From Hepatocystis sp. ex Piliocolobus tephrosceles (Eukaryota; Apicomplexa; Aconoidasida; Haemosporida; Plasmodiidae), in assembly GCA_902459845.2 (NCBI GenBank), contig CABPSV020000084.1:1-19868 (forward strand): 19,868 nt of DNA. Direction: 5' to 3'. This document shows positions 9,956 through 19,295 of this stretch, piece by piece. Every line of letters begins with the position of its first letter. Within the stretch, counting starts at the first letter, position 1. A program made the position numbers and the translations under genes. A model generated the notes under the pieces. The model did no database searches, had not been told where the DNA came from, and saw nothing but the letters and a program-made list of their open reading frames with translations.

Positions 9956-10679
9956 GCTTGTATCATATATGTATACATATAGGTTGGGAAAAAAATATGT
10001 ATTTTTATTTTCTCATTTTTGACTTAATTTAAAAAAGAGTCAATTTATTTTGATTGTTTTAATTGTTTTAATTATTTTTATCACTTTTATCATTTTTATC
10101 ATTTTTATTGTTACATTTACTTTTTTTTTTTTTTTTAAAAACACTTACTTTGTTGTATATGCCAGTTGTAAAAGCAATTTTCTTCAAATTTTTGTTTACA
10201 TGTAAAAAAAAAAAAATATATATAAAGTTTATTTTTTTTTTTTTTAACTTGTATTAATTAATTGTTAATTTGTATGAAAATGAGTTTCTAGTTTAAATTG
10301 AATTTTGTTTTTTTTTTTTTTTTATTTATTTTATATTTGTTTTGTTTTACTAATTATAAATATTTTTTTGTTAAAGTTTTTTTTCGTTTTTGTTCTGGTC
10401 CTCATTTTTAACTTTGTTTTGTCACTACCTTAACACATCTTCGTTTCTTATTTTTTTATTCTTATTCCTTCCTTTTATGTTAAAACATTAAAATAAGAAC
10501 AGAATAAAAAAAAAAATAAAAAAAAAAAAAAAAAAAAAAAAACAAGCTTGTGTTGTGTATGTTTATAAAATATATAACAGAAAAAAAAAAAAAAAAACTT
10601 GTGCTATTCATATATATTTATATGTGTGTATGTATAGGAGAAAAAGGCAACAAATAATAATATAAACTATATTTACAGT
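8758..10679. other. Long AT-rich interval with only weak gene candidates
   Basis: About 1.9 kb between the COX14-like gene and the 537-residue gene. It holds poly(A) and poly(T) tracts, A-rich repeats at about 9217-9296, (TA)n runs, and a 10-bp-like TTTTATCATT repeat near 10065-10110. Two coding candidates lie within it. One is a 60-codon frame at 8882-9064 that begins with a basic stretch and a hydrophobic core like a signal peptide. The other is the possible two-helix membrane protein listed separately. Confidence 0.5.
9348..9840 (+). CDS. Candidate two-exon, two-helix small membrane protein (low confidence)
   Basis: A 49-codon frame (9348-9497) contains a convincing, non-repetitive membrane segment MGFNIYIFLSVIVGVATAYI followed by FLNNMFILSLKK. 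It carries an AG/GTGAAT donor at 9494 (phase 2). If joined to an AG acceptor ending at about 9567, the frame continues with a second hydrophobic segment (CVLTVIYLSIFAIVLLICFA) and stays open to about 9840, although the distal part is a (TA)n and poly(T) translation. The sequence between the two pieces is TGTATG-rich, like other introns in this window. The acceptor lacks a pyrimidine tract, and other donors such as GTAATA (9428) are possible. The start may be ATG 9348 or the internal ATG at 9396. Family not recognised. Confidence 0.27.
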
Positions 10680-12293
10680 ATGGCCAATACAGAATTGAAC
10701 TCTAAACAAGTAAACGATGTTATAACCGATAGTGCTAATAGTACTATAGATACTAATAATACAAAAAAAGAAGCAGAAGTATATGATGAATACAGTTTTA
10801 TTAATTCTGGAGAAAACCAAGATATTGTGAAAAAAGGAAGACACAAAGATGACATAACACACGAAAAAACAAATAAAAAAGATAACAAACACCATAAGAA
10901 AGATAAAAAAAAAAATAAAGCATTATTCCAAAAAGCTTATAAAAGTGAAAATGTATATGAAAAAGAGAGTGAAAAAGAGAGTGACAATGATAGTGACAAT
11001 GTATATGAAAAAGAAAGTGACAATGTATATGAAAAAGAAAGTGAAAATGAGAGTGAAAAAGAAAATAATACAAGCAAAAATATAGAAGCTTTTGAAAAAT
11101 TTAGTGACAATATGGACAGTAATAGTAATGTAGATAATAATTTAATTATGCCAAATGTAGTATTTCATAAAATTTACGAAAGTGATGATAATGTTAATAA
11201 CATATCTAGACGAAATAGCTTAAACGAAACCGAAAAAGAAAATAATAAAAATATGAGTGATAATGATAACATCATTTATAATAATAATAAAACTGATAAC
11301 AACAACGAACATAATAAAAATAATAAAAATGATAATAATCACATAAGTAATACAAAAACAAATAGTTTATCACTACAATCATACCTTTATAAAAGTTATG
11401 GTAAAGTATCAAACGTTTTAATAAAAACTTCAAAAACGCTCCTAAAAAAAAATATTACCACTAATAACTTAGATAGTATTAACAATAATATTAGTGAGAA
11501 TAATGCTAATAATAGTATTGAAAAAAAAGGAAAAGATAACGGTGACGAATTTATGGATAATTATGAAATTAATACAGCAAAAAAAAAAAGTAATGAAAAA
11601 ATTGAGAAAAATGAGAAAAATGAGAAAAATGAGAAAAATGAGAAAAATGAAAAAAATGAGAAAAATGAAAAAAATGAGAAAAATGAAAAAAATGAGAAAA
11701 ATGAAAAAAATGAAAAAAATGAAAAAAATGAAAAAAATGAGAAAAATGAAAAAAATGAGAAAAATAAAAAAAATGAGAAGCATAAGAATAAAACGAGTAG
11801 GAAAAGTATAACAAATTTATTATGTTTTTTTAAAAATTATAACAATACTAGTGATAATAATGATCGTAATATAGACATTGATGATATTTTTAAGATAGAA
11901 TTGGAAAATAATTTTTTTGAAGAAAATTCCGAAAAAATAAAAGAAATAATTGAACAAAATTATAAAAAAAGTAAACAAAATAAAGAGCTTATATTAAAAG
12001 AGTATAAAACAACACAACAACATAACAATAATAATGATAAAAAATTTTCACAATTTTATAACAAATTAAATGATATATTAGATGAAAGAGAATTATTAAT
12101 CAAATTTATTATATATTATAAAAACTTAAATAATGAATACCAATTAAATTTACAGAAAATACAAAACTCATATGATATTTTACTATCAGAAAATGAACAA
12201 ATGAATCAAAATAATATAACTTTAAGGAAACATATCGATTTTTTAAGTTCTACAAATGTTACGAATAATAGTAGCATTGTTGGTGAGTTATAA
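10680..12293 (+). CDS. Asn/Lys/Glu-rich coiled-coil protein, 537 aa
   Basis: I do not recognise this gene. The N-terminal half is disordered and rich in Asn, Asp, Lys, Glu and Ser, with short repeats of YEKES/ENESEKE type (about residues 95-128). A long Glu-Lys-Asn tripeptide array follows at about 305-367. The region after about residue 370 (ITNLLCFFKNY...) has normal complexity. Residues about 455-520 (LNDILDERELLIKFIIYYKN onward) show heptad-like Leu/Ile spacing, i.e. a probable coiled coil. There is no signal peptide or membrane span. The ATG at 10680 follows a TTTACAG that could be a 5' UTR splice acceptor. At the 3' end, bases 12283-12288 are a consensus GTGAGT donor. Splicing to an AG at 12478 would replace the last three codons with eight and stop at 12502-12504. 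Both ends of the gene are therefore less certain than its body. Confidence 0.82.
   Translation: MANTELNSKQVNDVITDSANSTIDTNNTKKEAEVYDEYSFINSGENQDIVKKGRHKDDITHEKTNKKDNKHHKKDKKKNKALFQKAYKSENVYEKESEKESDNDSDNVYEKESDNVYEKESENESEKENNTSKNIEAFEKFSDNMDSNSNVDNNLIMPNVVFHKIYESDDNVNNISRRNSLNETEKENNKNMSDNDNIIYNNNKTDNNNEHNKNNKNDNNHISNTKTNSLSLQSYLYKSYGKVSNVLIKTSKTLLKKNITTNNLDSINNNISENNANNSIEKKGKDNGDEFMDNYEINTAKKKSNEKIEKNEKNEKNEKNEKNEKNEKNEKNEKNEKNEKNEKNEKNEKNEKNEKNEKNEKNKKNEKHKNKTSRKSITNLLCFFKNYNNTSDNNDRNIDIDDIFKIELENNFFEENSEKIKEIIEQNYKKSKQNKELILKEYKTTQQHNNNNDKKFSQFYNKLNDILDERELLIKFIIYYKNLNNEYQLNLQKIQNSYDILLSENEQMNQNNITLRKHIDFLSSTNVTNNSSIVGEL
11592..11781 (+). repeat. 9-bp coding minisatellite (Asn-Glu-Lys)
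   Basis: Roughly 20 copies of a 9-bp unit AATGARAAA encoding Asn-Glu-Lys inside the 537-residue protein. Within the array GAG and GAA alternate for Glu in blocks, so it is not perfectly homogeneous. This pattern is typical of replication slippage preserved in frame. Both other forward frames and the minus strand stay open across it, giving spurious frames. Confidence 0.93.
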
Positions 12294-12338
12294 CACTCGT
12301 AATAGTAATGACAATAATCATATATAATAATTTAAAAA

Positions 12339-12392
<54 letters not shown>

Positions 12393-12754
12393 TATATGTG
12401 TATGTGTGTATATAATATGTATATAAAAACTATTTTTTTTTTTTTTTTAATAAACAATTAAATAAAAATTGAAATTAGTAAACACGTTTGATAAGTGTAA
12501 CTAAATTATTAATTTTGAAAACTGCAACATGAATGATATTATTTATGGCTGTTAAGATAAAACGTCATTGTTCGTGTACATATAGATATATTTAAACGAG
12601 TACCTTCAAAAGAGTGCCTTCATGAAGTCATGCGTTCATACCATATATACACATTTTGTTGTATATTGCTTCTAAATTAAAAAGAAATATATCATTCTCA
12701 TACCTTTTTTTTAAAAAAAAAATGTACATATATACATTGAGAACGTAGGTTGCC

Positions 12755-12787
<33 letters not shown>

Positions 12788-13634
12788 TTTTGTAAACTTA
12801 TATTGCTACAATTTTAAAATAAAAAAAAGCGTAATATTTGTTATATAACTTGAAAATCTTATCTTTCTTAAAAGAAAGAAATTTGTCATAATTTTTATTT
12901 TCAATTATTTTTTTTTTTTTTAACTTATTTTATATGAAACAAACAATATATGTAAGTTTTATCATTATGTTTATGGCGAAAAAAAAAAAAAAAAAAAATG
13001 CATATATGTATATGTATTTACGCAAGCTTGAATGTTCTTGTCATAAATTAAAAGCACCAAGTCCTCACGTTACTTGCAACATTTGCAACGTTTGCAACAC
13101 TTGTCAATTGTATAACAGTTAAATAATTACCACTGTAATTTTTTTTTTTTTTTTTTTCCTTTTCCCCTTTTTTTACATGTATTATATTTTTATATAAGCA
13201 TTATTAGTTTAGACCCATATATTTTTATTTTTTAAAATAAAAGGGAATAACATATAATGCAAAATTAAAATCTGTGAATAGTTTTCTCAATTTTTTATAA
13301 ACAAATTAATAAAAAATTGACTAGATATTTACAGACATTTTTTTTTTAATTATTATTATTATTATTATTATTATTATTTTAAAACATACCTCTACCCATT
13401 TTTTTATCATACCTATGAAAAGAAAAGGACAATAACATGGGTATAATTAACTCACACATATATACACGTACATGTAGGTGTATATATATATATATATGTA
13501 TACATCCATATAATATGTACAAATGCTGAATGAGGGAATAGAGACAGATAAAAATAAAACATTATTATATTATATTATATTACATTATATTATAATATAA
13601 TATATATTTTTTTTTTTTTTTTTTTTTTTTTTCA
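12294..13634. other. Convergent intergenic region (3' ends of two genes)
   Basis: About 1.3 kb between the stop of the plus-strand 537-residue gene and the stop of the minus-strand ASCC2-like gene. It contains (TA)n at about 12357-12389 and 12757-12779, poly(T) tracts, a 9-bp TTGCAACRT repeat (about 13073-13103) and an (ATT)n run at about 13347-13378. A possible last mini-exon of the 537-residue gene lies at 12479-12504. No other gene seen. Confidence 0.6.
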
Positions 13635-15414
13635 TTACTGTTTTTGATTGTATTTTCCTTTGTTCACTGTTTTTTTCTTATAACTTCTTTTCGTTTTTTC
13701 TAAATTAAAAAAAGTGTATATATATATGTGTATATGTATGTATATTGAATTTGTACGTAAATTTATGCATAAAAATATGCACATATATATGTACTTTTTT
13801 TTGTGTGTTTATTATACCTTTCGTCGAATGAGTGTTTTTGTTCGTAGTATCTCCTTTCCCTTCTGCTTTGGGCATTTCCCTTACTCTTGACTTATAATTT
13901 GATTGATCAGTACGACTGTAATTATTTTTATCAGTACGACTGTATTGTTGTGTTCCAGTATTACTATAATTTCGTATACCTTTATGAGTATAATTTGATC
14001 GAGCATTTCCATTGTCATTTCTTGTAATAATGTTTTGTTGTTGTGCAGAAACGTTAGGTTTATAATAACTTGTTTCTCTGTTATATCTATAATTCTGTTT
14101 ATTTTGTTTTCCTTTGTATGTATCAGTTTGTTTATTTTCATTTTGAGAACTACTAGATTTATCCCCATAGTTATAGTTTTGTCTATATGAAGTTGGGGTA
14201 ATAATATTGTTTTGATTTATATTTATTGATATATCTAATAATGATTCTTCTGAGTCACTTGAACAATTAAGTTGATTCAAAATTTTATTTTTGTTTTCAT
14301 CATCCAATAAACGATTAGTAGTATACTCATATTTATTTTTTCTTTTTTTTTGAGCTTTACTTTTTCTCTCTCGTTCTCTTAATATTTCTAAAATATTTTT
14401 TTTTGTTCCTCCTATTTCTGTTACAAATGATAATGAAGATGATGATAAGTTATTTTTTGAAAAAGCAGAATCCGGATTATCAACACCACTACCACTAACA
14501 CTACCACTAACACTAACACTAACACTAACACTAACACTAACACTACTATCACTACCACTAACATCACTACCACTAACACCACTACCACTAACACTAACAC
14601 TAACACTACTATCACTACCAATAACATCACTACCACTGGAACTACTAGCCAAACTATGTGAAGAAAAAATGAGCGTATTTTTTTTATCTTCTATACTACT
14701 ATGAAGTTTATTGTTATTCATATTTAAAATTGTTTCCACAGTATTAGATACATCAAAATTATTTTTTCNNNNNNNNNNNNNNNNNNNNNNNNNNNNNNNN
14801 NNNNNNNNNNNNNNNNNNNNNNNNNNNNNNNNNNNNNNNNNNNNNNNNNNNNNNNNNNNNNNNNNNNNTTTTAAAAAGTAAATTATTATTATTACATCCT
14901 GTTATTTCTTTTATTTGATATATTTCTTGTTCATATTTTTTTTTCATTTTTTCTTTAATATCTTTAGAGCTATTTATTTTTAAAATATTATTAATAAACA
15001 TATAAAATTCAAAATTTAATTTATTTTGCAAAACAAATTGTTCTAGAAAACTCCAATTACTCAAATTTATGTCATTTTGTAAAAAATACAAATTCATGCC
15101 ATGACATTTTTCTTTTAATAAATCAATTGCTACAGTTAAACAAAACAGTTTGTCATCTTCATTACCATACATTATGTTATATTTTATAAAAATCTTTAAC
15201 GTTTTTATAAATTTATATCTTAAGTATATTATTTCGATTTCCGAAGGTTTAATTTCCTTATCACAGTAAAATCTGTTAAGCTTAAAATGGAGTGTAAAAA
15301 TGAGGACTAATATGGAATAAAAAATAAAGTGTAGATAGAATAAGAATGGAATAAAAAAATGAAAAAAAAAAGGAATAAAAATATATAAGTGTACTAACAC
15401 GACATTATATATAT

Positions 15415-15456
<42 letters not shown>

Positions 15457-16399
15457 CACACACGATTACATACAAAAACACGTATGAATATACTACGGGC
15501 GTGTTTTTTTTTTTTTTTTTTTTTCCTACTTTTAGTACCATAGAACAATATGTTTGTATAAACATATAAAAAAAAGAAGTATTACTATTTTTTAAAATTT
15601 TCGATTCCATTGTATTATTGTTTTTATCGTCCAGATTATCATCATATAGTAATAATTTAAATATAATCAAATCTGTTGTTAGTTTTTTTTTTTGTGTATC
15701 ATAAAAATAAAATTTTTTAAAAAATTTAGTAAAACAATAAATACATGTAATAAATTCATTTATTTGATAAATAGTATCATTTATATTGTCTTTATTAATA
15801 TTGTAATCTTCTAATTTTTCTTTTATATCCTTAACTTCATTAAATAAAAATGTTATATATTCCTTTATATTAAAAAAATATAATTTTGTTTTTTTATATA
15901 ATTTATTTAACAACTCTTTCAATTTTTTCTTTTTAAAATTATGATACATCATCAGTATATCCATAAAAATAGGAATTTGCAAAAATGAGTTTTTTATAAC
16001 ATTCGTTTTATTTTCTACATTTTTTAAAAATATATCAATTATTTTTTTATAAAATTTAAAAATGCATATATCTATATTTTTATATTCATATGTTTGTAAG
16101 ACATTAAAACAAAGATCATATGATCTACACCCCTTTGTTAAATGAGAAAAAAAAAAAGAACTTATTGAATCGTTTTGTTTTAACGTTGTAATTATATAAT
16201 CATCATCTTCATGTATTACATGATTGAAACATTTTGTTATATAATTATAATAAAGTTCGGTATTTTTATTTTTGTTCTTATTATTGTACTGCTCACCATT
16301 TAGCACATCACCATTTGACATCTCACTTGGTACCGCATTTTCATTTGTTATTCCTTCGATATAAAAAAAAAATTCTTTAAAATATCTATTCGCATTCAT
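13635..16399 (-). CDS. ASCC2-like protein with CUE motif; interrupted by an assembly gap
   Basis: Minus-strand exons are 16399-15530, 15256-14869 [gap 14869-14768] 14768-13818, and 13699-13635. The introns are GT-AG with consistent phases: a GTAGGA donor with a GATAAG acceptor (phase 0), and a GTATAA donor with a TTTAG acceptor (phase 1). Start is MNANRYFKEF. Residues 1-290 are helical. The pattern (RYF near the start, then a segment with FLQIPIFMDILMM, then paired helices) resembles ASCC2, a subunit of the ASC-1/RQT complex that dissolves collided ribosomes. Upstream of the gap the protein reads EIYQIKEITGCNNNNLLFK and downstream KNNFDVSNTVETILN. Together these fit the two halves of a ubiquitin-binding CUE domain, which ASCC2 carries. 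Next come a Ser-Val/Ser-Gly repeat, a basic RERERKSKAQKKRK segment, and a basic C-terminus from the last exon. The family call is by eye and inferential. The gene body and splicing are well supported. Confidence 0.62.
14484..14640 (-). repeat. Ser-Val/Ser-Gly/Ser-Asp coding microsatellite
   Basis: On the minus strand a 6-bp unit (AGTGTT, AGTGGT and AGTGAT variants) encodes alternating Ser with Val, Gly or Asp for about 50 residues of the ASCC2-like protein. It lies about 35 residues after the CUE-like motif. A second frame through it is open and reads Val/Leu only, which is an artefact. Confidence 0.9.
14769..14868. other. Assembly gap (100 N)
   Basis: Exactly 100 N, a conventional placeholder length. 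The gap falls inside the coding sequence of the minus-strand ASCC2-like gene and does not preserve the reading frame: the frame entering it meets a stop right after it, while the frame resuming the protein is shifted. The real missing sequence is probably much shorter than 100 bases. Confidence 0.97.
15257..15529 (-). other. Intron 1 of the ASCC2-like gene
   Basis: Bounded by a GTAGGA donor (minus strand, 15529) and a GATAAG acceptor (15257). It contains two T/A homopolymers (A run at 15417-15455 and T run at about 15504-15524 on the plus strand) and stays open when translated, so an unspliced frame of 546 codons appears. The poly-Lys and poly-Phe of that translation, and the return to normal protein exactly at the splice sites, show it is an intron. 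The alternative acceptor TTAACAG at about 15270 would break the frame. Confidence 0.8.
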
Positions 16400-16529
16400 T
16401 GTTTAAGTTTGTTAAGAATATAGTTTTTGAGGCAAAAAAAAAAAAAAAAAAAAAAAAAAACGAAGAGGTACTACATGAGTACATATATATATATATATAT
16501 GTGTATCTCAATTTATTAACCAACTTGCT

Positions 16530-16692
16530 CTATTTATCAATTGTAGCTGAGTTAATATTCATGCCATCAATCATACTTAAACTAGATAATTTATCATGAT
16601 CTTTCGATCTGTTTCTTATAAAATAATCACATTCTATATATCTTTGGGTACAATTCCATATACACTTTTTGTTTGTATTACTCAAGCTTTTG

Positions 16693-16734
<42 letters not shown>

Positions 16735-16844
16735 TGAAATAATGAAATAATGAAAAAATGAAAAGATAAAAAGATAAAAATAGGTTATTTGTATTGTTTA
16801 CAATATGTATTTTATTTTTTTAAGTAGAACAAAAGATAAACTAG

Positions 16845-16883
<39 letters not shown>

Positions 16884-17304
16884 ACTTGGATAAAGAACGC
16901 ATTTATCAAAACAGTAGGCAGATAATTTAGAAGTTTCTTTGAATGATGTTATTAGCTATAAATATGGTAAAAGACAAATATAAAATGAAAACAGAATAAA
17001 ATAAGATGTTAAGAATTGTTTCTTTTGTCATATACGTTGCTTTTATCATATATTTTTTTTTTTGTATATATCCAATTAAGCACACGTAAAAATGTAAAAG
17101 TAGGTGTATATATTTACATAATTACACAAACGCATATAACAGGCTGCATAACAAACTGCATAACAAACTGCATAACAAACTGTATAATAAAGAAATAAAA
17201 CAAAACACAATAACTGGAGTAGTAGCATAAATAAATACTTGGTTTAAATTATTAAGTTGCGTTAAAAAATTATCCAAGTTTTCTTCTTTTATCCCGTCAT
17301 CCAT
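16530..17304 (-). CDS. Small Tim chaperone, Tim8-like (three exons)
   Basis: Minus-strand exons are 17304-17239, 16955-16886 and 16693-16530, for 99 residues. Splice sites are GTATTT...TATAG (phase 0) and GTAATT...TTTTAG (phase 1). The spliced protein carries the twin CX3C signature of the mitochondrial intermembrane-space Tim chaperones: CFDKC (residues 37-41) and CIWNC (56-60), 14 residues apart. The helix before the first motif (NLNQLITSFKETSKLSAY) and the RYIE.DYFIRNR helix after the second are typical. The second helix resembles Tim8 (NC.ERFIDTS.FI.NR) more than Tim9, Tim10 or Tim13. Tim8 works with Tim13 as a hexamer that escorts hydrophobic precursors across the intermembrane space, and the cysteines form two disulfides. 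Each CX3C lies in a different exon, so no single open frame shows the family. The tail after residue 76 is unusually long and polar. The stop lies only 130 bases upstream of the ASCC2-like start, on the same strand. Confidence 0.85.
17149..17184 (-). repeat. 12-bp repeats of 3' splice-like sequence in Tim8-like intron 1
   Basis: On the minus strand TTTGTTATGCAG is repeated three times in tandem after a TATTATACAG. This gives four CAG trinucleotides spaced 12 bases apart, about 55 bases into the 17238-16956 intron. Because 12 is a multiple of three and the unit has no stop codon, use of different CAGs would alter length without shifting frame. However, none of these CAGs leads into an open exon containing the CX3C motif, so the functional acceptor is the TATAG at 16957-16956. 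Confidence 0.75.
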
Positions 17305-17574
17305 GATTTAAAAAAAATAAAAATCTGTGCCTGTAGTTTTGCATATATATACATATATACATATATATATGTGCCCTTTTTTATAAATATATTTTTTTAA
17401 AGAATTAACTGTGACGTAAGAAAAAAAAAAATCAAAAAAAAATTAGGAGTTTTAGTATTATAATTTTTTTTGTATATTTATTTATGTAGTTAAAAAAAAA
17501 AATAATAATAAAATAACGACGATCTAAAAACAACTTTAAAACAGCAAAGAGCTTTTTTCTTCACTTGTGATTTG

Positions 17575-17609
<35 letters not shown>

Positions 17610-18078
17610 CAAACATACAAACGTATATAATATACATATATACATGTAGAAAGAATAAAATAAAGAGAGAGGGGGCAACAAAAAGGAACATCGAAAAAAA
17701 AATTATATTAAAAAATGAAAAAGAAAAAATTAAAAAAAAAAAAAAAAAAAAAAATTCAAATCGTTTTTGTAAATTTGTATGGATACCTTTTAAATATAAT
17801 TTTGATTTATACTAATCTGATCTATACATACATATATATACATATACATATACATATACATACATATACATATACATACATATATTTTTTTTTTATTATT
17901 TCTTTATCACTCGATAAGTAAAAAATAATGAGTTAGTCTTCTGACAAAAGAGCCAAACACAATTTCGGATATATTTGATTATTATCATTATTTTATAACT
18001 TTTGTTTTTTTGATGTTTTCAAAATTTGATATTTTTTTTTTATAAGCGAAAGCAAAGTAAACAGTAAAAAAAATAAAA
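17305..18078. promoter_or_regulatory. Divergent promoter region between Tim8-like and RPC6 genes
   Basis: About 770 bases between two start codons on opposite strands, so both promoters and 5' UTRs must lie here. It shows A/T homopolymers at about 17578-17607 and 17729-17753, TATACATATATACA-type palindromic repeats at about 17340-17372 and a 6-bp CATATA/CATACA array at about 17826-17884. There is also an isolated purine tract GAGAGAGGGGGC at 17665-17676. I cannot place a transcription start from sequence alone. Confidence 0.55.
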
Positions 18079-19260
18079 ATGGACGATATTAAAAAACAAC
18101 TAGTTAGGGACATATATAAAATAGGTACGATAATCATGTAGTTAGTATTGTAAAAAAAAAAAAAAAAAAATAAATAAATAAATATAAAAAAAAAAAAAAA
18201 AACATAATATAACACAATGCAATACAATACATTACATTACAACACGACACAACAGAGATGCATGTATGTTTTATGTACTTAAATATATGAAAAATTGTGT
18301 ACTTATAATTATGTACATATATATATCTATCCAAATATAAACATGTATAAATGTATATATGTATACACCTAGAAATGTTTCGCTATGTTTTTACATTTTA
18401 CAGGTCTCGAGCATAAAGACTATATAAACATAGAACAAATAGAAGAAATATATGAAAAGAAAAAAAATACCAAATTAAAAAGAAGTGATGTTGTTTATTG
18501 TTTAAATATTTTAGAAAATGCAAGAGCATGTTCGATAAAAAATGAAAATAATACCATCACAACTAAAATGCGTTGTGAAGAAATGACAAAAAAATTAAAA
18601 GGATTAAGTGATATTGATTTTTTAATATTTACAAAAGTTGAAAATAGTCAGAACAATGGAATCTGGACAGCCGATTTACGAAAACAAACAAAGTTGTTAA
18701 TTCATCAGGTACAAAAGGGTGTGAAGTTGTTATGTGAACATAAATTAATAAAACAGGTAAATAATATTCATGTTAAAAATCGTAAGATGTATATTTTGTA
18801 TGATTTAGAAGCATCGGATAAGGTGATAGGTGGTTCATTTTACACTGATGGAGAATTTAATCAAAAAGTAGTTGATTATATAAGGGAAAATATTTCTTTT
18901 TATTTATGTAATAATAATAATGCTAATGTTACTTCTGTTATAAATTATATTAAAAATCTCAATAACACCATTGGATATTTTTCGGATAGTGAAATATATA
19001 GAGTTATTAAAACGTTATGTTTTGAAAATAAAATTAAAATTTATAAAAATAATAATGATGAAGAAATGATTTATTCTTATAATAATGATAAAAAAATTGG
19101 TTTTACTAACTTTCCTTGTTTTTCTTGTGACATTTTTAATAAATGCAACTTTGACACTAAAACGTCAATTAATCCTAAAACATGTTTGTATATGAATTTT
19201 TATCTAAACTTGGAGGTAATACTATGATAAATACATGCATACTACTAGTAGTAGTAATAA

Positions 19261-19295
<35 letters not shown>

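Noticed and set aside
10608..11073. Three minus-strand frames opposite the 537-residue gene
   Set aside because: Antisense shadows of a low-complexity coding region.
11469..11814. Frames reading RKMKKM or FFIFLI repeats
   Set aside because: Alternative readings of the 9-bp Asn-Glu-Lys coding repeat.
12934..13122. Cys-rich short frame ending CNICNVCNTCQLYNS
   Set aside because: The Cys pattern comes from a 9-bp TTGCAACRT repeat. The frame starts across a poly(A) run and lies in a convergent intergenic region.
15257..15529. Continuation of the ASCC2-like frame through poly-Lys and poly-Phe
   Set aside because: An intron that happens to remain open; splice sites bound it exactly and the phases agree.
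17988..18334. Two minus-strand hydrophobic frames
   Set aside because: Antisense to RPC6 exon 1 and intron 1; driven by poly(T) translation and a short ACA/ATT repeat.
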